Assembly: GCF_900172355.1 (NCBI RefSeq)
Contig: NZ_FWFZ01000017.1
Location: 1-64,000, forward strand
Direction of reading: 5' to 3'
Length of the DNA stretch: 64,000 nt
Source of the DNA: Roseisalinus antarcticus
GTDB lineage: Bacteria; Pseudomonadota; Alphaproteobacteria; Rhodobacterales; Rhodobacteraceae
This document shows positions 16,313 to 24,293 of the stretch, in pieces. Positions within the stretch are counted from its first letter, which is position 1. Each line of letters opens with the position of its first letter. The position numbers and the translations under genes are program-made. Under the pieces are notes generated by a model. The model was not told the origin of the DNA. It ran no database searches and was given only the letters and a program-made list of their open reading frames with translations.

Positions 16313-17100
16313 TCGAGATCGAACGCCTGGACGATGTCGCCCGCGCCCCCGCCCCCGGCCCCGACGTGCGGGTGCTGGCCGGCGGCACCCTGGTCATGCG
16401 GGCGCTGAACTACGGCGGCCACGGCATCGGCCGGATCCTGCGCCTGACCGACCCCGCCCTGCGCGAGATCCACAGCGAGGGCGGCGGGGTGCGGATCGGG
16501 GCCGCGGCAACCATGGCCGACGTGCTGGCGGCGCCCGATCTGGCCGCGCTGCACCCGGCCGCGCAGGTGGTGGGCGGGCCCGCGATCCGAAACATGGCCA
16601 CCGTGGGCGGCAACCTCTTCGCGCCGCACCCCTACGGCGATTTCGCCATGGCGCTGCTGGCGGCCAATGCCCAGGTGCATTGGGCCGACGGCCGGGCGGA
16701 GCCGATCGAGGCCATGCTGGGTGCGCGGGGCCGCAGCGCGGGCATCGTCGCCGCGGTCACCGTCCCGCGGCTGCAACACTCGGAATTCCGGTTCCGCAAG
16801 GTCAGCCGGACCAAGCCCAAGGGCGTGTCGCTGATGTCCATCGCCGCCCATCTGCCACGGGCCGGGGGGCGGCTGGGCGACGTGCGGATCGGCTTTGGCG
16901 CCATGGGCGACCGGCCCCTGCGCGCCACCGGCGCCGAGCAGGCCCTGAGCGGCCGGTCGCTCGACCCGGCGGCGATCGACGCGGCCTGCGCCGCCTGCCT
17001 CGACGGGCTCGCCCCCGCCGACGACCCGCTGGCGTCCGAATGGTATCGCCGCCAGGTCGCCCCGATCCACCTGCGCCGCCTGCTGGAGGAGGTTCGCTGA
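16309..17100 (+). CDS. molybdenum hydroxylase FAD-binding (medium, CoxM-type) subunit
   Basis: A 263-residue FAD subunit of the xanthine-dehydrogenase/CO-dehydrogenase family, slightly shorter than usual. It shows VRVLAGGTLVMRAL (the AGGT-L FAD-binding turn) and GGPAIRNMATVGGNLFAPHP (the second, diagnostic FAD motif). The C-terminal CO_deh_flav_C part is recognisable from RFRKVSRTKPKGVSLMSIAA onward. Start ATG 16309 and stop 17100 overlap both neighbours by 1-4 bases, as in a strictly co-translated complex. It shuttles electrons from the 2Fe-2S subunit to the final acceptor. Confidence 0.9.
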   Translation: MIEIERLDDVARAPAPGPDVRVLAGGTLVMRALNYGGHGIGRILRLTDPALREIHSEGGGVRIGAAATMADVLAAPDLAALHPAAQVVGGPAIRNMATVGGNLFAPHPYGDFAMALLAANAQVHWADGRAEPIEAMLGARGRSAGIVAAVTVPRLQHSEFRFRKVSRTKPKGVSLMSIAAHLPRAGGRLGDVRIGFGAMGDRPLRATGAEQALSGRSLDPAAIDAACAACLDGLAPADDPLASEWYRRQVAPIHLRRLLEEVR

Positions 17101-17573
17101 TGCCCAAGATCCCGGTTCGCTTCACCCTCAATGAGGCCGAGGTCGGCCTGTTCGTGGAGCCCCAGTCCAACCTGCTGGAGGCGCTGCGGCGCGGTGCCGG
17201 CGACCTCTCGCCGAAATACGGCTGCGGCCAGGGCACCTGCGGCGCCTGCACCGTGCTGATCGACGGCGAGCCGCACCTGAGCTGCCTGACCCTGGCCGAG
17301 GCCGCCGAGGGCCGCCGGATCGAGACCACCGCCGGGCTGGCCCAGGGCTCCTCCCTGCATGCGCTGCAGACCGCCTTCATCGAGGGCTTCGCGGCGCAAT
17401 GCGGCTATTGCACACCGGGCATGCTGATGGCCGCCAAGGCGCTGCTTGACCGCAACCCCCGCCCCTCGCGCGAGGAGGTCATCGACGCGATCTCGGGCAA
17501 CCTCTGCCGTTGCACGGGATATGAGCCGATCGTCGATGCGATCCTCGCCGCCACCGAAGGGAGGGCCGCCTGA
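17100..17573 (+). CDS. molybdenum hydroxylase 2Fe-2S (small, CoxS-type) subunit
   Basis: A 157-residue small subunit with both iron-sulfur clusters visible. The plant-ferredoxin-type cluster is YGCGQGTCGACTVLIDGEP with the fourth Cys in LSCLTLAEA. The second cluster has CGYCTPGMLMAAKALL and NLCRCTGYEPI. Length and spacing are normal. ATG 17100 shares its first base with the previous stop, and the stop overlaps the start of the large-subunit gene. It relays electrons from the Mo centre to the FAD subunit. Confidence 0.95.
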   Translation: MPKIPVRFTLNEAEVGLFVEPQSNLLEALRRGAGDLSPKYGCGQGTCGACTVLIDGEPHLSCLTLAEAAEGRRIETTAGLAQGSSLHALQTAFIEGFAAQCGYCTPGMLMAAKALLDRNPRPSREEVIDAISGNLCRCTGYEPIVDAILAATEGRAA

Positions 17574-19495
17574 TGTCGAGCGTCGAATTCCGCAAGGAGC
17601 TGTTCGCGGACGAGCGCCAGGACGATCTGAAACAGATCGGCCGCCCCGCGATCCGGCAGGACATCCGCGGCCATGTCACCGGCCGGACCGCCTATTACGA
17701 CGACCACCTGTTCGAGCGTCTGCTGCACATGCGCTGCGCCCGCTCGCCCCACCACCACGCCCGGATCCGGTCCGTCGACACATCCGAGGCCGCGCGGATG
17801 CCCGGCGTGCAGCGCATCGTTCTGGCGAAGGATGTGCCCAACAACCTCAACACGCTGCTGTCGCTCATCAATTTCGGCAAGGACGACGAGCCGCTGATCG
17901 CCGGCACCAAGGTCAGCTATCGCGGCGAGGCCGTCGCCGCGGTGATCGCCGAGACCGAGTTGCAGGCCCGCCAGGCCGCCGCCGCCATCCGCGTGGACTG
18001 GGAGGTCCTGCCCCACGTGCTCGACGTCGAGGAGGCGCTGAAGCCCGACGCGCCCCAGGTCAACGCGGTCTATCCCGACAACACCTTCGACTATGAGCCC
18101 TACGACCATGTGAAACTGCGGTTCGGCGATGTCCACAAGGGGTTCGCCGCGGCCGACGAGATCGTCGAGGCCACCTACCAGATGTCGCCCATCGAGCAGG
18201 CCCCGATGGAGACCTGCGGCGCCATCGCAGTGCCAGAGACCGCCGACCGGATCCTGTGCCACACCGGCACCCAGGCGCTTTTCTTCTCGCTGGGCACCAC
18301 GGCCAAGCTGCTCGACATGCCTTCGTCCAGGCTGCACTTCGTCGGCGGCACCGTGGGCGGCGGCTTTGGCGGCAAGGTGGATTCGATCACCGAGCCGATG
18401 GCCGTTCTTGGCGCCGTGCTGACCGGGCGGCCGGTCAAGTTCCAGTGGGACCGCGAGGAAGAGATGCAGGTCGGCGCCCCGCGCGGGGCCGAACGCTGGG
18501 TGATCCGCGACGGGGTGATGCGCGACGGGCGGATCGTGGCGCGATCCTTCACCGGCTATTTCGACAGCGGCGCCTATACCCGCCTGTCATCATACGCCGG
18601 GACCAAGGGTGTGGGCCACCTGCCCGGACCCTATTCGATCCCCAATGTCGCGGCGAACGTGTTCTGCATCTTCACCAACCGGACGCCGGCGACGGCGATG
18701 CGGGGATTCGGGATCACCGGCGTCGATTTCGCCATCGAATGCCACATGGACCGGGTGGCGGAGCGTGTGGGGATCGACCCGATCTCGCTGCGGATCCTGA
18801 ACGCCTACCGCGACGGCGACATGAAGGCCCACCGCCGCACGGCCAAGAACACCGCGCTGGTCGAATGCTGCCAGGTGGTGGCCGACAAGGCCGGCTGGCG
18901 CCTCTCCGCCGAGGATCGCGCCGCCTCGTCCCTGACCGGCACGACCGCCGAGCGCCAGGCCATCCCCGAGACCGCGCTGGACGAAGAAGGCCGGATCGGC
19001 GAGCGCCGGGCCGGCCGGGTGACCGGCACCGCCCCGACCGAGCGCAGCACAGGCAGGCTGCCGGCCGGGACCCGCGGGCGAGACCACGCGGCGATCCCGG
19101 TCCAGCGGCCGGACATGGAGATCCTGTCGGAACGGGTCGGCCACCGGATGCCCGACCCGGCCGAGGCCGGGGGCGCGCCGCCGCTGGCCGCCGCCGCGCC
19201 CGCGCGGCCCACGCCCCCCGCGGCAAGCCCGCCCCCGGCCCGGCCAGCCTCGGCAAGCCCGCCCCCGGCCAGCCCGCCACACGCAGCGCCCGCGCCGCCG
19301 CCAGCCCCCCCGCGCCAGCCGGAGCCCGCGCAGCCGGCCCACCGGTCCGAGCCAACCGCACCGACCGCGCCGGCCCGGGGCGGGCATGACCCCGCCCCGC
19401 CCGCGCAGCCGAAACCCTACGAGCCGGACAAGCCGTTCTCGCGCGGGGTCAACCGGCCCGGCGTCTCGCGCTTTCTGACGGGGAGACGGCGATGA
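17573..19495 (+). CDS. Mo hydroxylase large subunit, N-terminal half with Pro/Ala-rich tail
   Basis: A 640-residue protein covering only the first half of a CoxL/XdhB-type Mo subunit. Residues 1 to about 450 contain IGRPAIRQDIRGHVTGRTAY, the a/b-hammerhead segment, FVGGTVGGGFGGKVDSITEP and TPATAMRGFGITGVDFAIE. The RGFG form points to the xanthine/aldehyde-oxidase branch rather than true CO dehydrogenase (AYRGAGR). From about 450 the sequence departs from the family; residues 526-615 are low-complexity Pro/Ala/Ser. It stops with ATGA overlap to the second half at 19492. The Mo-pterin site must be completed by that protein. This could be a genuine two-piece subunit or an old break stabilised by a linker. 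Confidence 0.85.
   Translation: MSSVEFRKELFADERQDDLKQIGRPAIRQDIRGHVTGRTAYYDDHLFERLLHMRCARSPHHHARIRSVDTSEAARMPGVQRIVLAKDVPNNLNTLLSLINFGKDDEPLIAGTKVSYRGEAVAAVIAETELQARQAAAAIRVDWEVLPHVLDVEEALKPDAPQVNAVYPDNTFDYEPYDHVKLRFGDVHKGFAAADEIVEATYQMSPIEQAPMETCGAIAVPETADRILCHTGTQALFFSLGTTAKLLDMPSSRLHFVGGTVGGGFGGKVDSITEPMAVLGAVLTGRPVKFQWDREEEMQVGAPRGAERWVIRDGVMRDGRIVARSFTGYFDSGAYTRLSSYAGTKGVGHLPGPYSIPNVAANVFCIFTNRTPATAMRGFGITGVDFAIECHMDRVAERVGIDPISLRILNAYRDGDMKAHRRTAKNTALVECCQVVADKAGWRLSAEDRAASSLTGTTAERQAIPETALDEEGRIGERRAGRVTGTAPTERSTGRLPAGTRGRDHAAIPVQRPDMEILSERVGHRMPDPAEAGGAPPLAAAAPARPTPPAASPPPARPASASPPPASPPHAAPAPPPAPPRQPEPAQPAHRSEPTAPTAPARGGHDPAPPAQPKPYEPDKPFSRGVNRPGVSRFLTGRRR
19149..19425 (+). repeat. 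low-complexity Pro/Ala/Ser-coding stretch
   Basis: About 90 codons are dominated by Pro, Ala and Ser with short repeats such as ASPPPA and PAPPPAPP. They sit at the end of the N-terminal half of the Mo subunit, exactly where the normally continuous chain has been divided. The composition suggests expansion by slippage in very G+C-rich DNA. Confidence 0.75.
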
Positions 19496-20517
19496 CCCTG
19501 CATTCCGGACGCGGCTTTGCCTGCATCAACTATCCCATCGGCATGAACCTTGGCGGCGACCCGGCGCAGGCGCTTGTCCATTCCACGCCGGACGGCAAGT
19601 TCATGGTCACGCTGTCGGCCATCGACCTGGGCCAGGGGATGAAATCGGTCACCCGCCAGATCGCCGCCGAGGCGCTCGGCGTGCCGATCGACGATGTCTA
19701 TGTCGACACCGCCGACAGCGACACCGGCCCGCATGACATGGGGTCCTTCGCGTCGCGCGGCACGCACCGGGTCGGCAACGCCGTGATCCGCGCCGCCTCC
19801 GAGGCGCGGGCCCACATGATGGAGGCCGCGGCCGAAGAGCTGGAGGTTTCACCCGCCGATCTCGACACCGACGGCGCGGGCAACATCCACGTCAAGGGCG
19901 CCCCCACCCGGCGGATCACCGTGGCCGAGACCGCGATTGCCGCGCAGTTCAAGCAGGGCCGGACGCTTTCGGGACGCGGGATCTTCCTGATCGAGCCCTC
20001 GGGCGTCGATCCCGACACCGGAGAGATGTCGCCCGTCACCTGCTTTGCCCACGCGGCCCTGATCATCGACCTCACGGTCGATGACGAGACCGGCGAGGTC
20101 GAGGTCACCAAGATCAATTCCGCCTACGAGGTCGGCCGCGCCCTCAACAGCCGCCTGGTCGAGCAGCAGCTGATCGGCGGCGCCTGGATGGGGGTGAGCC
20201 ACGCGCTCTACGAAACGACAGAGCCCTATTATCCCGACCGTCGCGAAGGGCCGCTGGATTTCAACGCCTACCTGATGCCCGGACCCGGAGAAATCGTGCC
20301 CCACGACATCGCCATCCTGGAACGCCCCGCGCCCGACGCGCCCTTCGGCGGCAAGGGCCCCGGAGAGATGTGCGCCAACCCGGTCCTGCCGGCCATCGCC
20401 AACGCGGTCTACAATGCGGTGGGCGTGCGCATCGACGCGCTGCCGATCACGCCGGAAAAGATCCTGCGCGGCATCCTCGCGCAAGGCGGCGCCCGGCCGC
20501 AAGGACAGCGCGGCTGA
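19492..20517 (+). CDS. Mo hydroxylase large subunit, C-terminal half
   Basis: A 341-residue protein that resumes the CoxL/XdhB chain at SGRGFACINYPIGMNLGGDP. It includes the Mo-pterin-binding IDLGQGMKSVTRQIAAEALG, DMGSFASRGTHRVGNAV, and the C-terminal FGGKGPGEMCANPVLPAIAN. The Glu in GKGPGE is at the place of the catalytic base (GVGE in relatives). It starts at the ATG overlapping the stop of the N-terminal half (ATGA), which ensures equal synthesis. The stop overlaps the CoxD-type gene. Together the two halves would make one active Mo subunit; substrate unknown. Confidence 0.88.
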   Translation: MTLHSGRGFACINYPIGMNLGGDPAQALVHSTPDGKFMVTLSAIDLGQGMKSVTRQIAAEALGVPIDDVYVDTADSDTGPHDMGSFASRGTHRVGNAVIRAASEARAHMMEAAAEELEVSPADLDTDGAGNIHVKGAPTRRITVAETAIAAQFKQGRTLSGRGIFLIEPSGVDPDTGEMSPVTCFAHAALIIDLTVDDETGEVEVTKINSAYEVGRALNSRLVEQQLIGGAWMGVSHALYETTEPYYPDRREGPLDFNAYLMPGPGEIVPHDIAILERPAPDAPFGGKGPGEMCANPVLPAIANAVYNAVGVRIDALPITPEKILRGILAQGGARPQGQRG

Positions 20518-21398
20518 TGGCGATCCGGTCGGACATCGCCGGGATCGGCTCGCCAGAGGACCTGGCCCGTGCCTTGCGCGACGCTCAATACCTGGCCTCG
20601 CTCGATCTGGCCACGGCGACCTATCTTGCGCTGGCGCTGGGCAAGCCGCTGCTGCTGGAAGGCGTGCCGGGGGTCGGCAAGACCGAGGCCGCCAAGGCGC
20701 TGGGCGGCGTTCTGGGCCGGCAGGTCATCCGGCTGCAATGTTACGAGGGGATCGACAGCGCCGCCGCGCTTTACGAATGGAACTATGCCCGCCAGCTGCT
20801 GGCGCTGCGGCAGGCCGAGGGCGGGTCGATCGACCTCTATGCCGACCAGTTCCTGCTCGCCCGGCCCCTGCTGCAGGCCCTGCGCAGCCCCGGAGAGGTC
20901 CTGTTGCTGATCGACGAGATCGACCGGGCGGACCAGGAATTCGAGGCCTTCCTGCTGGAATTCCTGTCGGATTTCACCATCTCGATCCCGGAACTGGGCA
21001 CCGTGCGCGCGGCCTCGCCACCCGTCGTCGTGCTGACCTCGAACCGCACCCGCGACCTGCACGAGGCGCTGCGGCGGCGCTGCGTCTATCACTGGATCGA
21101 CTATCCCGATGCCGCGCTCGAAGCCGAGATCGTCATGACCCGCGCCCCCCGGGTGGCGCAGGCCACGGCCGAGGCGGTCGTGGCCTCGGTCGCGGCCTTG
21201 CGGGCAGAGCCACTGGCCAAGCCCCCCGGCATCGCCGAGACGGTGGAATGGGCCGAGGCGGCGACCCTGCTGAACGCCCAGGGCGCCCGCTGGCCCGAGG
21301 CCTTTGCCCGCGCCATCGGCGTGGCTCTCAAGGACCAGGACGACATCGCCTATCTCGCGGGCCGCCTGCCCCAGCTTCTGCCGGGAGAGGCCGCATGA
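20517..21398 (+). CDS. MoxR/CoxD-type AAA+ ATPase
   Basis: A 293-residue AAA+ ATPase of the MoxR superfamily in the CoxD position. Walker A is LLEGVPGVGKTEAAKALG, Walker B is LLLIDEIDRADQEFEAFLLE, sensor 1 is VVLTSNRTRDLHEALRRRC. CoxD and CoxE work together in maturing the active site of carbon monoxide dehydrogenase, so here the pair probably matures or inserts the cofactor of the split Mo enzyme. ATG 20517 shares a base with the previous stop; the next gene overlaps by four bases. Confidence 0.9.
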   Translation: MAIRSDIAGIGSPEDLARALRDAQYLASLDLATATYLALALGKPLLLEGVPGVGKTEAAKALGGVLGRQVIRLQCYEGIDSAAALYEWNYARQLLALRQAEGGSIDLYADQFLLARPLLQALRSPGEVLLLIDEIDRADQEFEAFLLEFLSDFTISIPELGTVRAASPPVVVLTSNRTRDLHEALRRRCVYHWIDYPDAALEAEIVMTRAPRVAQATAEAVVASVAALRAEPLAKPPGIAETVEWAEAATLLNAQGARWPEAFARAIGVALKDQDDIAYLAGRLPQLLPGEAA

Positions 21399-22477
21399 CC
21401 CCCGCCGCACTCGCCCCGTTCCTGCGGCTGCCGCGGTTGATGCGCAGCCACGGCTTTGCCGTGGCGCCCGACCAGGTCGCGGGATTCATCGCCGCCGTGG
21501 GCGCGCTGGGGCCGCGCGACATCGCCCAGGTCCGCCGTGCCGCACTGGCGTTGTTCGCCGTGCCGCCCGAGAGGATGGAGGCGTTCGACATGCTGTTCCG
21601 CGCCGTCTTCTACGGCCAGGCCCTGCAGGTCGAGGGCGACGAGGAGGACGACGAGACCGAGGCGGTCGAGCCCACCGACGACACGATGGAGATCGACGCC
21701 GAGGAGGCCGACGACCCCGCCGGCGAAGAGGCCACCCGCGCCGAGCGTCTGGCCGCCCGCGATCTCGGGCTGCTGGCCGATCCGCTGACGCAGCTGGCGC
21801 GCGAGGCGCCGCGCCGCCTGCCGCGTCGCCTGACCGCCCGGCGGGTGCGCGGCAAGGGCCATGCGCTCGATATGCGGCGGATCCTGCGGCAGGCGGCAAA
21901 GTACGACGGCGAGCCGGTCGAGCTGTCGCGCACAAGGCGCAAGCTGCGCCAGCGCAAGCTGCTGGTCCTGCTGGATGTCTCGGGCTCGATGAAGGACCGC
22001 TCCGACGCGTTGCTGGGGGTGGCCCATGCCCTGCGCCAGGCCGCCGACCGGGCCGAGATCTTTACCCTCGGCACAAGGCTGACCCGGATCACCGAGGCGC
22101 TGTCGCCCGCCGACCGCGCACAGGCGCTGACGCGGGTGGGCCGGGCGGTGGCCGACCTCGACGGCGGCACGCGGATCGGCGAGGCGTTGCAGGCCTTCCT
22201 CGCGGTCCCGCGCTATGCCGGTTTCGCCCGGGGGGCGCTGGTCGTGGTGCTGTCGGACGGGCTGGAGCTGGGCGAGCCTGCGCATATGGTCGAGGCGACG
22301 CAACGGCTGTCGCGCCTGGCCTGGCGGCTGCATTGGCTGACACCGCTGGCCGCCGATCCCGATTACCGGCCCGTCACGGCCGCGATGCAGGCGATCCTGC
22401 CGTCCCTGGACCAGCTGGGCGACGGCAGCACCCCGCGCAGCGTGGCCCATCACATCCTGACACAGGCAACACGATGA
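21395..22477 (+). CDS. CoxE-type VWA-domain maturation protein
   Basis: A 360-residue partner of the MoxR-type ATPase. An N-terminal helical region (LPRLMRSHGFAVAPDQVAGF) is followed by a very acidic stretch (about residues 83-118, with EEDDETEAVEP and EIDAEEADD). After that comes a von Willebrand A domain from about residue 187: KLLVLLDVSGSMKDRSDALL carries the DxSxS metal-ion-dependent adhesion site, and VVVLSDGLELGEP the later Asp. Same arrangement as CoxE. It likely acts with the ATPase on the Mo enzyme. The next gene starts inside its last codons. Confidence 0.88.
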   Translation: MTPAALAPFLRLPRLMRSHGFAVAPDQVAGFIAAVGALGPRDIAQVRRAALALFAVPPERMEAFDMLFRAVFYGQALQVEGDEEDDETEAVEPTDDTMEIDAEEADDPAGEEATRAERLAARDLGLLADPLTQLAREAPRRLPRRLTARRVRGKGHALDMRRILRQAAKYDGEPVELSRTRRKLRQRKLLVLLDVSGSMKDRSDALLGVAHALRQAADRAEIFTLGTRLTRITEALSPADRAQALTRVGRAVADLDGGTRIGEALQAFLAVPRYAGFARGALVVVLSDGLELGEPAHMVEATQRLSRLAWRLHWLTPLAADPDYRPVTAAMQAILPSLDQLGDGSTPRSVAHHILTQATR

Positions 22478-23346
22478 TCGACGCTCACCATCATATCTGG
22501 CGGCAGGCGGACCTGCCCTGGCTGCTCGGCCCCGAACGGCCGCGCATCTTCGGCGCCTACGGCGGGCTGAAGCGCGACTACGCGCTTGAGGAATACCTGG
22601 CCGATATCGAGGGCACCGGGATCACCGGCTCGGTCTACGTGCAGGCCAACTGGGCGCCGAACTGGGCGGTGGACGAGGCGCTGTGGGTCCAGGCCGAGGC
22701 CGACCGCACCGGCTGGCCCATGGCCATCGTCGCCTATGCCGACATGACCCGCCGCGACGCGGGAAAGACGCTGGACCGGCTGGCCGCCATCCCAGGCGTG
22801 CGGGGCATCCGGCAACAGCTCCACTGGCACCGCAAGCCGGCCTATCGCTTTGCCCCCCACGCGGATCTGTGCCGCGACGAGACGGTGCAGGCCAATATCG
22901 CGCGGCTCGCGGATTACGGCTGGGCCTTCGATCTGCAGGTCTTCGCGCCGCAGATGGAGGGCGCCGCCGAGCTCGCCCGCGCCTGCCCCGACGTGACCTT
23001 CGTGCTGCAGCACGCCGGCATGCTCGAGGACCAGAGCGACGCCGGCCGCAAGGCCTGGACCGCGGGGCTGAAAACGCTCGCCGCGTGTCCGAACGTGACC
23101 GCCAAGCTTTCGGCCTTCGGCACCTTCATCCACCGCAACGACCCCGAGCATATCGCCGAGCAGGTGCGCACGACGCTGCGCCTCTTCGGCCCCGAGCGCT
23201 GTCTCTTCGGCTCCAACTTTCCGATCGAGAAGCTCTGGACCGATTTCGGCAGCCTCTGGTCGGCGTTCCAGGCGGCGGTGCCCAAGAAACATCACGATGC
23301 GATCTTCAGGGACAACGCGGCCCGGATCTACGGCTTGCAGACATAA
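22474..23346 (+). CDS. amidohydrolase family protein (COG3618-type, metal-dependent)
   Basis: A 290-residue TIM-barrel hydrolase of the amidohydrolase-2 group. MIDAHHHIWRQADLPWLLG carries the HxH metal-ligand pair; later strands include VRGIRQQLHWH, TFVLQHAGMLED and FGSNFPIEKLW with the conserved Asn/Asp position before the C-terminal helix. Relatives hydrolyse lactones (L-rhamnono- and L-fucono-lactone, 2-pyrone-4,6-dicarboxylate) or decarboxylate aromatic acids. Placed after a hydroxylase, ring or lactone opening is plausible. ATG 22474 overlaps the CoxE-type stop by four bases, so it belongs to the same message. Confidence 0.82.
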   Translation: MIDAHHHIWRQADLPWLLGPERPRIFGAYGGLKRDYALEEYLADIEGTGITGSVYVQANWAPNWAVDEALWVQAEADRTGWPMAIVAYADMTRRDAGKTLDRLAAIPGVRGIRQQLHWHRKPAYRFAPHADLCRDETVQANIARLADYGWAFDLQVFAPQMEGAAELARACPDVTFVLQHAGMLEDQSDAGRKAWTAGLKTLAACPNVTAKLSAFGTFIHRNDPEHIAEQVRTTLRLFGPERCLFGSNFPIEKLWTDFGSLWSAFQAAVPKKHHDAIFRDNAARIYGLQT

Positions 23347-23359
23347 GGGAGGAACCAAG

Positions 23360-24208
23360 ATGGCCTTGCAAATTCACGTTCTCGACTACGGCGACATCGA
23401 GCTGGAAACCTCTTTCCTCGTGCTCGGGCACGAGTGCGGGCGCACCCGCCGGGTGCCGGTCTATGGCTTTCTGATCACCGGCGGCGCCTACCCGGTGCTG
23501 GTCGACACCGGCTATCGCGACAATGCGATCATGGAGACGCTGGGGATGCGCGGGTTGCAGTTCCACGACAACATGATCGAGAACCAGCTGGCCAAGCACG
23601 GGCTGAAGCTGGGCGACATCCGCTACATCCTGCACACCCACCTGCATATCGACCACGCGGGCAAAGACGACCTCTTCCCGATGAACACCACCGTCTGCCT
23701 GAACCGGCGCGAGATGGAGTTCTCGGTTTCGGGGATCATGTATCCGCAATATCCCAAGCCCGACATCAAGCATCTCGTGGACCGGATCTACGAGGACGGC
23801 GCGATGCGGTTCCTGGATCTCGAGATCACCGGCGCCGAAGAGATCATCCCCGGCGTCTGGTGCGAGGCGGCGGGGGCGCATACCGAAGGCTCGATGAACG
23901 TGGTGGTCGAGACCGCCGAGGGGCTGGCCTGCATCTGCGGCGACGTGATCTACGATTTCAACGACCAGATCGTGAACCATGTCCGCGTCAACAACGCGAT
24001 GGAGCCGCAGGTGACCGGCAACCATTCCGGCTCCAAGCGGGCCGAGAAGGGGGCGGTGAAGAAACTGCTCAACAACTACCAGTTCCTGCTGCCGATCCAC
24101 GATCGCCCCGCGAAGATCGAGCATGGCCAGGTTGTCGGTCGCCTGGGTATGCAGGTGCCCGGCCCGATGACCGAGACCCTGCCCGCGCGGCAATGGTTCC
24201 CGATGTGA
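23360..24208 (+). CDS. metallo-beta-lactamase-fold hydrolase (N-acyl homoserine lactonase-like)
   Basis: A 282-residue MBL-fold protein. The metal motif is ILHTHLHIDHAGKDDLFP (HxHxDH), with the third His in GAHTEGSMNVVVET and a metal-bridging Asp in ACICGDVIYDF. The arrangement resembles the AiiA/AttM lactonase group, but the same fold hydrolyses many esters and lactones; given the context, a pathway lactone is as likely as a quorum signal. Start ATG 23360 follows AAGGGAGGAA. It is in the same run as the amidohydrolase (13-base gap). Confidence 0.8.
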   Translation: MALQIHVLDYGDIELETSFLVLGHECGRTRRVPVYGFLITGGAYPVLVDTGYRDNAIMETLGMRGLQFHDNMIENQLAKHGLKLGDIRYILHTHLHIDHAGKDDLFPMNTTVCLNRREMEFSVSGIMYPQYPKPDIKHLVDRIYEDGAMRFLDLEITGAEEIIPGVWCEAAGAHTEGSMNVVVETAEGLACICGDVIYDFNDQIVNHVRVNNAMEPQVTGNHSGSKRAEKGAVKKLLNNYQFLLPIHDRPAKIEHGQVVGRLGMQVPGPMTETLPARQWFPM

Positions 24209-24210
24209 CC

Positions 24211-24271
24211 GGCACGGACTGAAGGCACGGACTGAGGGCACGCACTGACGGCACGGACTGAGGGCACCGAC
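24211..24271 (+). repeat. 14-bp tandem repeat (about 4 copies)
   Basis: The gap between the MBL-fold gene and the next gene consists of units based on GGCACGGACTGAGG: 24211-24223, 24224-24237, 24238-24249 (shortened) and 24250-24263, with a partial unit after. No gene fits here. It lies just before the ribosome-binding site (GGGAGGA) of the lactonase fusion. Confidence 0.8.
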
Positions 24272-24293
24272 GGCAGGCCGAGGGAGGACAGAC

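Noticed and set aside
17573-20517. Simple sequencing frameshift in the Mo large subunit
   Set aside because: A single indel cannot explain about 190 family-unlike residues and a neat ATGA overlap before the chain resumes; a natural split is more likely, although read evidence would be needed to be certain.
23360-24208. Dedicated quorum-quenching lactonase
   Set aside because: The HxHxDH motif and fold fit, but there is no luxI/luxR neighbour and the gene lies in a catabolic operon, so a pathway lactone is at least as likely.
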